64,000 bases of DNA from CAZSXS01 sp964611385 (lineage in GTDB: Bacteria; Bacillota; Clostridia; Lachnospirales; CAYPQA01), in contig CAZSXS010000003.1 of the NCBI GenBank assembly GCA_964611385.1, positions 3,599 to 67,598 on the forward strand, read 5' to 3'. The position numbers and the translations under genes were made by a program. The first letter of the stretch is position 1. Each line of letters opens with the position of its first letter. The notes beneath the pieces are model-generated. The model ran no database searches. It saw only the letters and a list, made by a program, of their open reading frames with translations, and was not told where the DNA came from. Shown one piece after another: positions 42,406 through 50,411 of this stretch.

Positions 42406-42988
42406 TTTTAAAGTCGGCTCAACCATTGCATTTGGCAGTTTCAACTGGCGCGTGCTTGCCGTACAAAATAACGCAGCTTTGATTATAACTGAAGAAATCA
42501 TAGAAAGGCGCTCTTACCATGATGTTTATAAAGAAATAACATGGGCTGAGTGCTCACTACGAAAATATCTTAACGATGAATTTTATTACAGATTCACCGT
42601 AGCGGATAAATCAAGAATAGCTCGGGTATTAAACAAAAATCCTGACAATCAGTGGTACGGTTCAAAAGGTGGAGCAGATACTGAAGATAACATATTTTTA
42701 TTAAGCATAGAAGAAGTGGTATGTAAATATTTCGGTGATAGCAGCGAAAAGTTATACAACCCCGGGAAAAATCAAAGATATTGGTTTGAAAGAAAAGATG
42801 AAAACAACAGCAAGCGAGCATTAGGACATTGGTGGTGGCTTCGATCGCCTGGTCGCGTTAATGTGAAAGCTGTGTACATTCACGGTGACGGTAATATCGG
42901 TATTCAAGGCAATAATATATTGAAAGGCAATATTGCCGATGGTTATTGTGCGGGCGGCGTTCGTCCCGCTTTATGGCTGAAATTGTGA
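42398..42988 (+). CDS. DUF6273 domain protein
   Basis: A 196-residue protein with the DUF6273 pattern: IAFGSFNWRVLAVQNNAALIITEE at the start, TWAECSLRKYLNDEFYYRF in the middle, then WWWLRSPG and GGVRPALWLKL at the end. These domains occur in surface and secreted proteins of Clostridia; this copy has no signal peptide or anchor. It is translationally coupled to the MerR regulator through an overlap of eight bases, which suggests that it is the regulator's target. Function unknown. Confidence 0.82.
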   Translation: MDDFKVGSTIAFGSFNWRVLAVQNNAALIITEEIIERRSYHDVYKEITWAECSLRKYLNDEFYYRFTVADKSRIARVLNKNPDNQWYGSKGGADTEDNIFLLSIEEVVCKYFGDSSEKLYNPGKNQRYWFERKDENNSKRALGHWWWLRSPGRVNVKAVYIHGDGNIGIQGNNILKGNIADGYCAGGVRPALWLKL

Positions 42989-44073
42989 TTTCAAGAATGG
43001 GTATGTGAGCAGCCAGATCTGAGATTTGGCGGCAAAAAAGCGAGTGCTAGGGTAAGCACTCGCTTTAAGTTTGCAAAGAAACTGCCGTAAAAGCTTGGAC
43101 AACTGCAAGGCATTTACAAATAAAATCTCCGTTATAGCCATAAGCATAAATGAAAGAGCAAAAATTGGAATGACGTAATGGTTCCATATTACGGAAAAGA
43201 TTATCAGAAAAATACATGCTAGCGCGTTAAGAAGAAATATCTGCCTAATGGAAGATATCTTTTTTTGTACCATTGGTGCGAGTATATTACCCAAAGCGAT
43301 GAAAACAAACCTCACAGTTAGAATCGCACTAACCCATATTTCGCTGAGTTGAAAGTCAATTATAATGAGGGCATCAAATTCATCCAGATAACCTCCAATG
43401 CTTGCGAAAAATACTAAAAACAGTATGGAAACTAGAGCAACCCCACTTCCTATGATAAAAGTACCTGCTTTTTTAAATGTCTCAAAAAAACCTGTGTGCT
43501 CTTCGCTTAATCGCTCTGAATAAAAGTTTTTCTCCCTTATTTGTAACGCAAATAATACATTGCCGAAGCATATTGCTGCGGATATTAGCGCAATGCTTTC
43601 TACACTGATGAAGCTAGCAATGATACCTGCCGATGCAATACCAACAATAGTACCCGCATTTGCGTAAAATTGGGCCTTTCCATACACTGTGGTGAAGCTT
43701 TCTTCACATCTATCGCTTTTCAAATTATCATAGATTAAACCTTCTTCCGTTCCAGAAGTGAATGCTCCTGCAATAGCCCAAAAAACAAACCCAGTCGCAA
43801 ACAGAAGAAACGTATGGAAAAAAACCATATAATGAAACATAAGCCCTTTAACATTGCTGCTATAGCAAGCATATTTCTTCTGTTCCATCTATCTGCTAAA
43901 ATCCCAGAAGGAATTTCAAATGTTAGGCTAAATGCACTCCAAAGTGCAATTAATACAGAAATATCTGTAACAGACATTCCCCTATTGATGAACAAAATCG
44001 TATAAAAAGCATATATGGGCAAGCACTGACTTATGAATTTGTAAATGTATAACGCCTTGACATTAAATGCCAT
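42971..44073 (-). pseudogene. MFS transporter, frameshifted and shortened
   Basis: An MFS gene starting at ATG 44073 (GGAGG upstream) reads normally through LIALWSAFSLTFEIPSGIL to CFIIWFF, then runs off frame at a run of seven A (43818-43824; T on the coding strand). The family sequence continues in another frame as HTFLLFATGFVFWAIAGAF up to LMAITEILFVNALQ near 43108. After that the reading is not MFS-like, so the last two or so helices are missing. A one-base loss in the homopolymer restores the first break. A sequencing error there is possible, but the missing C-terminus is a separate defect. Confidence 0.8.
43037..43066 (-). terminator. Intrinsic terminator at the broken MFS gene
   Basis: AAAGCGAGTGCT pairs with AGCACTCGCTTT around a six-base loop, and on the minus strand it is followed by six T. 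It lies inside the extended reading of the MFS gene, which supports the view that the original gene ended earlier or was deleted here. It may also end the plus-strand MerR unit. Confidence 0.8.
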
Positions 44074-44239
44074 CACTTTCATCTCCTCCAAATTTTTATC
44101 CTATAGTATGAACAATATAGCTTTACTTGGAGGGCCTCGGTTTCTTATAGGATTTGAGGCTTAACAAGGAGGCCTAATCGTATTCATTTGTATCATCTCC
44201 CATTCGATGTAGCCCATTGGCATTTCTAAAATGATTCCT

Positions 44240-45418
44240 TTAAAATTGATCGACTGTTACCTTCACAAATTTATTCTTCCCTCGGCTAAGCACAAAGGTT
44301 GCTGGGGCCTCAATCTCCAGGGCAATATCCGTTACAGGTTTCCCGTCGAGCTTGATTCCCCCTCCAGCGATCAGTCTTCTGGCATCCCCGTTGGAGGAGG
44401 CGAAACCAAGCTGAACCAGAAGTTCTATGATACCCAGCTTCGATGCTGAGAAGCTTTGGGACGGGATATTTTCTGGCAGTTTCCCAGCGGCAACCTCCTT
44501 GTAACGTGCCTCGGCAGGAGCGATGTGTTCTTCCCCGTGGTATAGTTGGATCAAGGTTCTGGCATAGAGAAAATGTGCTTCCCGAATGTCGGCTTGGATT
44601 GCGGCTTCATAGATATCCGCCGGAACATCCGTAGTTAGGCGGAAATAATCAAACAAGAGGGGATCAGGGATCTTCATACATTTTTCAAACATCTGTTCGG
44701 GTGCTTCGTCTATACCGATGTAGTTGTCCAGAGATTTACTCATCTTTTCCGTGCCGTCAAGACCAATCAAAAGCGGGAAAGTGATCACTTCCTGCTGCTC
44801 CTGGCCGTAATCCTTTTGAAGCTCTCGCCCTACCAAGAGATTGAAGGTCTGGTCAGTGCCGCCTACCTCAATATCCGCATGTAGGGCAACGCTATCATAG
44901 CCCTGCATGAGGGGATAAAAGATTTCGTGGAGGCCAATGGCCTGATTTTCGTTATAACGCTTCGAAAAGTCGTCCCGCTCCATGATCCTGGCTAGGGTGT
45001 ATTTCCCAGCAAGCAGCAGCACATCTGCAAAATTCATTTTAGACAACCACTCCGAATTGTAGGTGATGATGGTCTTTTCTGGATCCAGAATCTTGGTCAC
45101 CTGCTCGAAATAACTCTGCCCGTTAGCCCTTGTCTGTTCAAAAGTCAAGGGTTGACGGGTTTTGCTTTTCCCGGAGGGATCACCGATCATGCCTGTAAAA
45201 TCACCGATGACAAAGGCAATCTCGTGTCCCAAATCCTGAAACATCCGCAGCTTACGCAAGGCAACTGAATGTCCCAGATGTAAATCCGGTCGGCTAGGGT
45301 CAGCCCCCATTTTGATTTTGAGCTTTCTTCCACTTTTTAGCTTTGCAAAAAGACTTTCTTCAGAAAAAATGGAAACGGCATCCCGCTTTAGCATTTCAAA
45401 AAACGCTTGTGTATTCAT
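44240..45418 (-). CDS. tyrS: Tyrosyl-tRNA synthetase (TyrZ-like)
   Basis: A 392-residue class Ic synthetase that charges tRNA-Tyr. The ATP motifs are HLGHSVALRKL (HIGH type) and KMSKS. The tyrosine pocket includes GGTDQTFNLLVGREL. The C-terminal S4-like domain (DARRLIAGGGIKLDGKPV) binds tRNA. The HLGH variant and length match the second TyrRS type found in many Firmicutes. AGGAGG precedes the ATG. Just upstream is a terminator hairpin that could attenuate the gene, but no T-box sequence was found. Confidence 0.94.
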   Translation of the reverse strand: MNTQAFFEMLKRDAVSIFSEESLFAKLKSGRKLKIKMGADPSRPDLHLGHSVALRKLRMFQDLGHEIAFVIGDFTGMIGDPSGKSKTRQPLTFEQTRANGQSYFEQVTKILDPEKTIITYNSEWLSKMNFADVLLLAGKYTLARIMERDDFSKRYNENQAIGLHEIFYPLMQGYDSVALHADIEVGGTDQTFNLLVGRELQKDYGQEQQEVITFPLLIGLDGTEKMSKSLDNYIGIDEAPEQMFEKCMKIPDPLLFDYFRLTTDVPADIYEAAIQADIREAHFLYARTLIQLYHGEEHIAPAEARYKEVAAGKLPENIPSQSFSASKLGIIELLVQLGFASSNGDARRLIAGGGIKLDGKPVTDIALEIEAPATFVLSRGKNKFVKVTVDQF

Positions 45419-45433
45419 TCAAATACCTCCTAA

Positions 45434-45479
45434 TTATATATAAAAAAACAGGCCAAGGCGAATAAAGCCTTGGCCTGTT
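45434..45479 (-). terminator. Terminator hairpin in front of tyrS
   Basis: On the minus strand AACAGGCCAAGGC pairs with its complement (stem 45447-45479 with a seven-base loop) and runs into seven T at 45441-45447. It ends about 23 bases before the tyrS start. It closes the small upstream unit, or controls tyrS by attenuation; the sequence does not decide between these. Confidence 0.85.
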
Positions 45480-45486
45480 AGTCCCA

Positions 45487-45705
45487 TCATAAAGAAGGGC
45501 AACACAACCAAAGCCTGTTTCCATAATAATAGGAAGCAGACTTTACAGAATATGAAAAGCTATGCAATTGTGAATGGGTTTGCATATTGAATTGCAACTG
45601 CATGTCTCTATGCAACTGTGTATTGGTATGCATTCGTATAGCCATATGCAGCTGTTCATCCATTTGCATAGGCAAATTGGATTGTAAATTCATGGTTGTG
45701 CCCAT
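45487..45705 (-). CDS. 72-residue Met/His/Gln-rich protein
   Basis: A small gene six bases after the YdbC-like gene, with GAAGGGA about 10 bases before the ATG. Its first 50 residues are a run of Met, Gln, His, Leu and Thr in short echoing steps (MQMDEQLH, MAIRMHTNTQLH, RDMQLQFNMQTHSQLH), and the end is Tyr/Ser and hydrophobic with a Cys pair. The DNA shows matching short TGCAA/TGCAT echoes. Met- and His-rich stretches often bind copper or other metals, but no known family fits. It is real by position and ribosome site only. It could instead be a repeat-derived reading. Confidence 0.5.
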   Translation of the reverse strand: MGTTMNLQSNLPMQMDEQLHMAIRMHTNTQLHRDMQLQFNMQTHSQLHSFSYSVKSASYYYGNRLWLCCPSL

Positions 45706-45711
45706 CGTTCT

Positions 45712-45936
45712 TTATCCCTTCAAGTGTTCTTTCAGTATCTTCAATAGTGCCTCTGACTCGGTGTCCGACAGGGTGATACCCTTGCCCATCTTTTCATGGT
45801 CGGGCGACCACTCCCGGATATCCAGCTTCGGCTCCCGATCATTCCAGCTTACAAGATTTAACTCCTTGAGCCAACCCTTTGGGTTTTCTGATAAAATCCC
45901 CAGATGCTTCGTGATTTCATATTTGATTTCGGCCAT
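45712..45936 (-). CDS. YdbC/PC4-family single-strand DNA-binding protein
   Basis: A 74-residue protein with the PC4-like pattern: EIKYEITKHLGILSENPKGW, then KELNLVSWNDREPKLDIREW, then GITLSDTESEALLKIL. The fold is that of YdbC of Lactococcus and transcriptional coactivator PC4, which bind single-stranded DNA through a beta sheet as dimers. Length is standard. It may be followed in the same transcript by the Met/His-rich protein and, beyond a terminator, tyrS. Confidence 0.88.
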   Translation of the reverse strand: MAEIKYEITKHLGILSENPKGWLKELNLVSWNDREPKLDIREWSPDHEKMGKGITLSDTESEALLKILKEHLKG

Positions 45937-45978
45937 GGTTATCTCCTTCGTTTATAATGATACTGGCTGCTTTACTAA

Positions 45979-46869
45979 TTATACAAGCCTTCCGATTAAT
46001 TCTTCTCTATCTCCTGGAAGCAGATCAATGACGGGCAGTTCGATCATGGTATAGGCTCCGGGGGCTTGCTTTAAGGAAGCTCTGGCGCAGGAAAGCATCA
46101 CTTGAGCGGTGAGGGCCGGATTGTTAATCTTCATGTTGAATTCAAACAGCTGGTTGTCTGTGGTGCCGGAGGTTCCCTTGCGCAGCATACTTACACCGTG
46201 GCCTCTGTCAATCAGTTCGTCTACATCCTTGACCTGGATGACATGGGTTTCGTCATGGCTGAAATAAGGGTCCGCCTTAATCAGTTCCGTTACATGGTTG
46301 ATGTCTGCACCCTCTTTAAGGCTCACATAAACCATACGGCGGTGAACCCCAGTGCCAAGCGGTATCGTCATGGACAGTGCTTTTTCCACACCCGCAATGC
46401 TCTTGGCGGCAACCGAATGCCCCATGCTCATGCCCGGGCCAAAATTCGTATAAGTAATACCCTTTGGTGCGCAAGCCTCCAGCAAAGTTCTGACCACTGA
46501 GTCACTGCCTGGATCCCAGCCGGCAGAAATAATAGCCACTGCCTTATTTTCCTTTGCAACGGGCATCAGCTTCGTTCTCAGATCGACAATGGACGTATGT
46601 ATGTCGAAGCTGTCTACCGTGTTGATCCCCATGGAAAGGTAAAGAGGAGCGATTTCAGGAATGCTTCTGGTAGGTGTGCAAAGCAGAGCGACATCAATCT
46701 TCCCTAGCTTTTTTATATCATCTGTGACGGGAATGCTTACGCCATCAACAACCTGCATTTCACCACCGTTTCGTCTTACGATACCCACCAATTCTACATC
46801 CTTGGCGGTTAATGCAGCTTGCACTGCAAACTTTCCGATGTTACCATATCCAACAATAGCAATTTTCAT
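45979..46869 (-). CDS. ddh: meso-Diaminopimelate dehydrogenase
   Basis: A 296-residue NADPH-dependent enzyme that makes meso-diaminopimelate from tetrahydrodipicolinate and ammonia in one step. This short cut of the lysine pathway also supplies peptidoglycan precursors. The Rossmann start is IAIVGYGNIGKFAVQAA; the NADPH/substrate region includes CTPTRSIPE, DSFDIHTSI, AGWDPGSDSV and FGPGMSMGHSV; HRRMVYVSL carries basic substrate ligands. Length is slightly under the 320 of well-known members. The gene appears to be alone, about 20 bases upstream of a methyltransferase. Confidence 0.92.
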   Translation of the reverse strand: MKIAIVGYGNIGKFAVQAALTAKDVELVGIVRRNGGEMQVVDGVSIPVTDDIKKLGKIDVALLCTPTRSIPEIAPLYLSMGINTVDSFDIHTSIVDLRTKLMPVAKENKAVAIISAGWDPGSDSVVRTLLEACAPKGITYTNFGPGMSMGHSVAAKSIAGVEKALSMTIPLGTGVHRRMVYVSLKEGADINHVTELIKADPYFSHDETHVIQVKDVDELIDRGHGVSMLRKGTSGTTDNQLFEFNMKINNPALTAQVMLSCARASLKQAPGAYTMIELPVIDLLPGDREELIGRLV

Positions 46870-46887
46870 TGTGTTCCTCCATATATA

Positions 46888-47691
46888 TTAATTTTTTGTT
46901 GCCACAAAGGTAAGTCTTTCGCTGTTCGCACGGGGTTTTCTGCGGCGATAATCCTCATAGACCTTCAACAGCCTAAGACCGACTGTTTCCAGAAAGCCGC
47001 TAATCTCCTCTAGCGAATACGCTCGTTCTAAATGTCTTTCAAAATATCTTCTATATATTATATCTTCCAGGTCGCTTTTATACGAGTCCTCCGATTCCTT
47101 GCAATCGCTTTTTATAAAAAAATCAATTTGATATTCATGAATCTTCTTTTTTTCATGGTAATGGTTTTCCCAGATCATGGCAGCATTTTCGTCATGCTCT
47201 GAAAAGACATTGTTGCCTAAAATATGCTTAAACTTATATTCCGTGTTCAAATCAAATAAAAAGAGGCCGCCGGGGTTCAGATAATTCTTAACTTTTTTAA
47301 AGACGCCTATAAGCTCTTTGTCTTTCAGCAGATAATTCAAACCGTCACAAACACAAAGAATACTGTCCACCGTGCCGTAAAGTTCAAAATCCCTCATATC
47401 CTGGTGCAAGTATAAAATCTCCTTGGGAGAATTTTCTCTGGCCTGCATGAGCATTTCTTCTGAAGCATCCAATCCGATCACTTCATAGCCCTTTTCTGCC
47501 AAGAGACGGCAAACTTGGCCTGTCCCGCAGGCAAGCTCCAGGATGAGTTTCGCTTTTCCAGACATATCCCCTTGAACAAGGCCATATTCCTTCCAGATTT
47601 CCTCAATGAAGCGAACCCAGCGTTCGTAAGGTGCAGTCATAAACAAATCATAGACCTGGGCAAAATTGGTATAACAATCCATTCCGGGCAA
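46888..47691 (-). CDS. Class I SAM-dependent methyltransferase
   Basis: TTG at 47691 is preferred because GGGG lies about 8 bases upstream; ATG at 47682 is farther from it. The 267-residue protein has motif I ILELACGTGQVCRLLAEKG, the acidic motif II end VIGLDASEEML, and motif IV SILCVCDGLNYLL. The remainder resembles the small-molecule and tRNA-like methyltransferases of Clostridia and gives no substrate. The next gene on the strand is ddh, 18 bases away, so they may share a transcript. Confidence 0.87.
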   Translation of the reverse strand: MPGMDCYTNFAQVYDLFMTAPYERWVRFIEEIWKEYGLVQGDMSGKAKLILELACGTGQVCRLLAEKGYEVIGLDASEEMLMQARENSPKEILYLHQDMRDFELYGTVDSILCVCDGLNYLLKDKELIGVFKKVKNYLNPGGLFLFDLNTEYKFKHILGNNVFSEHDENAAMIWENHYHEKKKIHEYQIDFFIKSDCKESEDSYKSDLEDIIYRRYFERHLERAYSLEEISGFLETVGLRLLKVYEDYRRRKPRANSERLTFVATKN

Positions 47692-47731
47692 GAAATCATC
47701 CCCTTTTTTTGTTTTTCATATAGTGACAGAC

Positions 47732-48334
47732 TTAGGTGCCAAGCAGGGTAGAGATTCCTAAATAGACCAGTCCAGAGCCAAAAATAACGAGTATAGGGTT
47801 CTTTTTAAAAACTTTAAGGACCAGAAAGGCTAGTAAAAAAACAAGGACAGCAATCCCATTTAAACTTGTAAAAACTCGGGCAGCTGCATTAAAGAATCCC
47901 TCACTGAGCTTGAACGAAGGTTTTTCGATAAACAAAGACATAGAAAGAATCGATAGGGAGGCAGAAGCGATTAGGGCGACGGCAGCCGGGCGAAGACCGG
48001 CGAGAACAGATTGCACCACCGTAAGGTTTTTATATTTGAAGTAGAAGAAGGCAAGGGTAAGAACAATGATACAGGAAGGGGTGACGCAACCGGCCGTTGC
48101 AACAATTGCACCAGGAATGCCGCCCACTCGTATGCCCACAAAGGTGGCGGCATTGATCGTAATAGGCCCTGGGGTCATTTGAGAGATGGTGATCAAATCC
48201 AAAAGCTCATCCATGGTAAGCCAAGCGTTCAGCTCCACAACCTGCTTTTGAATTAAGGGCATGGCCGCATAGCCCCCGCCGATACTAAAGAGTCCGGTCT
48301 GGAAGAAGCTCCAGAACAGTTGTAGGTAGGACAA
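47732..48334 (-). CDS. Chromate transporter-family half protein
   Basis: TTG at 48334 with GGAG 9 bases upstream gives 200 residues and about six helices. The CHR pattern is present: FFQTGLFSIGGGYAAMPLIQ, then ISQMTPGPITINAATFVG, then GLRPAAVALI. Short CHR proteins normally come as two adjacent genes that form the full transporter; here no second copy is next to it. It is named after chromate efflux, but members may move other oxyanions. Its function alone is uncertain. Confidence 0.85.
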   Translation of the reverse strand: MSYLQLFWSFFQTGLFSIGGGYAAMPLIQKQVVELNAWLTMDELLDLITISQMTPGPITINAATFVGIRVGGIPGAIVATAGCVTPSCIIVLTLAFFYFKYKNLTVVQSVLAGLRPAAVALIASASLSILSMSLFIEKPSFKLSEGFFNAAARVFTSLNGIAVLVFLLAFLVLKVFKKNPILVIFGSGLVYLGISTLLGT

Positions 48335-48466
48335 GGAAAATCACTCCATTTGCAAACATAGTTGACGATAAACCAATCCTCATATATACTTTCACCAAAT
48401 GAAACATTTTAGCATAAAGTTTAGCCAATGTGAAAACCTAAAACAAATAACAAAAGGATGATCAGT

Positions 48467-49198
48467 ATGAGAAATTACAGTGAAGAATTAGAAAAAAGAG
48501 TCGCTTTTATTCAAGAAATCCTTCAAAAATCCAAAGCCTCCGGCATTGTGTTTGGGAACAGCGGGGGCAAGGACAGCGCCCTGGTGGGGATCCTGTGTAA
48601 GAAGGCCTGTGAGCATGTAACCGGGGTGATCCTGCCTTGCCGTTCGGTTCAAAATTATCAATCGGATCGGGACGACGCCCTGGAACTGGCGAAGGCTTTT
48701 TCCATTGACACCATCGAAGTGGACTTGAGCAAGGTGAAAGACGAGTTGTTAGCAAGTATCCAAAAGACGACCGCGATTATTCCCCAAGCCGATGTAAACA
48801 TTGCCCCCCGCCTGAGAATGACCACTCTTTACACCATCGGGCAAAGCAAAAACTACCTTGTAGCCGGAACCGGGAACAAGAGCGAGGCTTTTGTGGGGTA
48901 TTTTACCAAGTGGGGGGATGGGGCCTATGACTTCAACCCCATAGGGGACTTGACAGTTACGGAGGTCTTTGAGTTTCTACGATTTTTGAAGGCACCGGAG
49001 TCCATTATCAACAAAGCCCCCTCCGCCGGTCTTTATGAAGGACAGACGGACGAGAAGGAGTTGGGTGTCAGCTATGCCCAAATTGATGAATACATTCAGA
49101 CTGGACAAACCAGTCCGAAGGAATCAGAGGAGAGAATCCACAGGGCGCACAGTTTGACGCAGCACAAGCGGGAGCCCGTCCCAGTCTACCGTGGTTGA
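48467..49198 (+). CDS. nadE: NAD+ synthetase, ammonia-dependent
   Basis: ATG at 48467 has AAAAGG 9 bases upstream and gives 243 residues. NadE adenylates nicotinic acid adenine dinucleotide and amidates it with ammonia. The PP-loop GIVFGNSGGKDSALVG binds ATP; PRLRMTTLYTIGQ, VAGTGNKSEAFVGYFTKWGDG and FNPIGDLTVTEV are conserved. No glutaminase domain is present, so it needs ammonia. The ending HKREPVPVYRG is family-like, yet the last 75 bases lie on top of the 3' end of hisS, read from the other strand. Confidence 0.93.
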   Translation: MRNYSEELEKRVAFIQEILQKSKASGIVFGNSGGKDSALVGILCKKACEHVTGVILPCRSVQNYQSDRDDALELAKAFSIDTIEVDLSKVKDELLASIQKTTAIIPQADVNIAPRLRMTTLYTIGQSKNYLVAGTGNKSEAFVGYFTKWGDGAYDFNPIGDLTVTEVFEFLRFLKAPESIINKAPSAGLYEGQTDEKELGVSYAQIDEYIQTGQTSPKESEERIHRAHSLTQHKREPVPVYRG

Positions 49199-50407
49199 GC
49201 CACCAGTAGCCATGTTCTTTAGATTTAATTTTTTCTGAGCGATTTCATCATCACCAATGATACAGGAAAAAGCAGCGTTGATCTTATCCGCATATTTCAG
49301 CTGAGCCTTCACGCTACGCTCCAGCGTATCTGTTTCCGCAACAAAGCCAGCCTGCCGCAACTGAAAGGTCAGAGCCTGCGCCTGATAGAAACCGGCCTTG
49401 CCGACATATCCGATGAATATGTCCGCAGCGGCCGGTTTTTTCGTGGCCAGACCCTGGGACTCAAGCACCATCAAAAGGCGTTCCAAGCCCATACCAAAGC
49501 CAACAGCTCCAGTCTTGGGGCCACCGCATTCCTCAATCATTGCGTCATAACGACCACCGCCGCAGACTGTACTTTGAGAACCGATATCGCCGCAAATAAA
49601 TTCAAAAACAGTTCTAGTATAATAATCCAGGCCACGAACGATCTTGGTATCAATGAAAAAAGGAATATGCAATCCGGACAGGATTTGCATCAGGCTTTCG
49701 AAATGCTCCCGGCACTCCTTGTCTAGGCTTTCAAGGACGGAGGGAGCGTTTTTCACGATATCCTTACACTGCTCATTTTTACAATCCAAAATTCGAAGGG
49801 GATTCTTCGAGAAGCGATCTTTACAGGTATCACAGAGCTGGTTTAAATTTTCCTGCAAGTAGCCTTTTAAGACCTCGTTATATTTTTTTCTACACTCACG
49901 GCCGCCCAGGCTATTGATATGCAGAGTAACATTTTTGATCCCCAGTCTTTGGATCAGCTCATAGGCCAGGGAAATGACCTCAGCATCACAGGCGGGGCTA
50001 TAAGAGCCATAGGCCTCAATCCCAAACTGGTGGAACTGTCGATTTCTACCGGCCTCAGGTTTTTCATAGCGGAAGGTAGGGGCAATATAATAGAGTTTTG
50101 TGGGCTGGGTGTTGGCGTACAAGCTATGCTCGATATAAGCACGGGCGGCACCGGCTGTTCCTTCCGGACGAAGGGTAATACTACGCTCACCCTTATCTTG
50201 GAAGGTATACATTTCCTTCTGCACGATATCTGTCGTATCGCCCACGCCCCGCACAAAAAGCTCGGTATGTTCAAATACAGGCGTTCTAATTTCTGTATAA
50301 TTAAAGTCTCGGCAAGTTTGCTTAATCAAGTCCTCAACGCTCTGCCAGAGTCTTACTTCATCACCAAAAATATCCTTTGTTCCTCTCGGAAGCTGTGTTA
50401 TCAACAT
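49124..50407 (-). CDS. hisS: Histidyl-tRNA synthetase
   Basis: A 427-residue class II synthetase. Motif 2 is in FRYEKPEAGRNRQFHQFG; the histidine pocket has GLDYYTRTVFEF; motif 3 is VGFGMGLERLLM; the anticodon-binding domain fills the last 100 residues (IFIGYVGKAGFYQAQAL). Length is standard. The end (VDWDGLPLVLRQTV and on) overlaps nadE by 75 bases in convergent orientation, and looks like an extension relative to ordinary HisRS tails. It is the last gene of the run Nudix-MBL-hemZ-hisS. Confidence 0.94.
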   Translation of the reverse strand: MLITQLPRGTKDIFGDEVRLWQSVEDLIKQTCRDFNYTEIRTPVFEHTELFVRGVGDTTDIVQKEMYTFQDKGERSITLRPEGTAGAARAYIEHSLYANTQPTKLYYIAPTFRYEKPEAGRNRQFHQFGIEAYGSYSPACDAEVISLAYELIQRLGIKNVTLHINSLGGRECRKKYNEVLKGYLQENLNQLCDTCKDRFSKNPLRILDCKNEQCKDIVKNAPSVLESLDKECREHFESLMQILSGLHIPFFIDTKIVRGLDYYTRTVFEFICGDIGSQSTVCGGGRYDAMIEECGGPKTGAVGFGMGLERLLMVLESQGLATKKPAAADIFIGYVGKAGFYQAQALTFQLRQAGFVAETDTLERSVKAQLKYADKINAAFSCIIGDDEIAQKKLNLKNMATGGSTTVDWDGLPLVLRQTVRPVDSLL

Positions 50408-50411
50408 GACA

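Noticed and set aside
45480..45710. T-box riboswitch before tyrS
   Set aside because: No T-box consensus (GGGTGGNACCGCG-like) or specifier loop is seen; only the terminator part is present.
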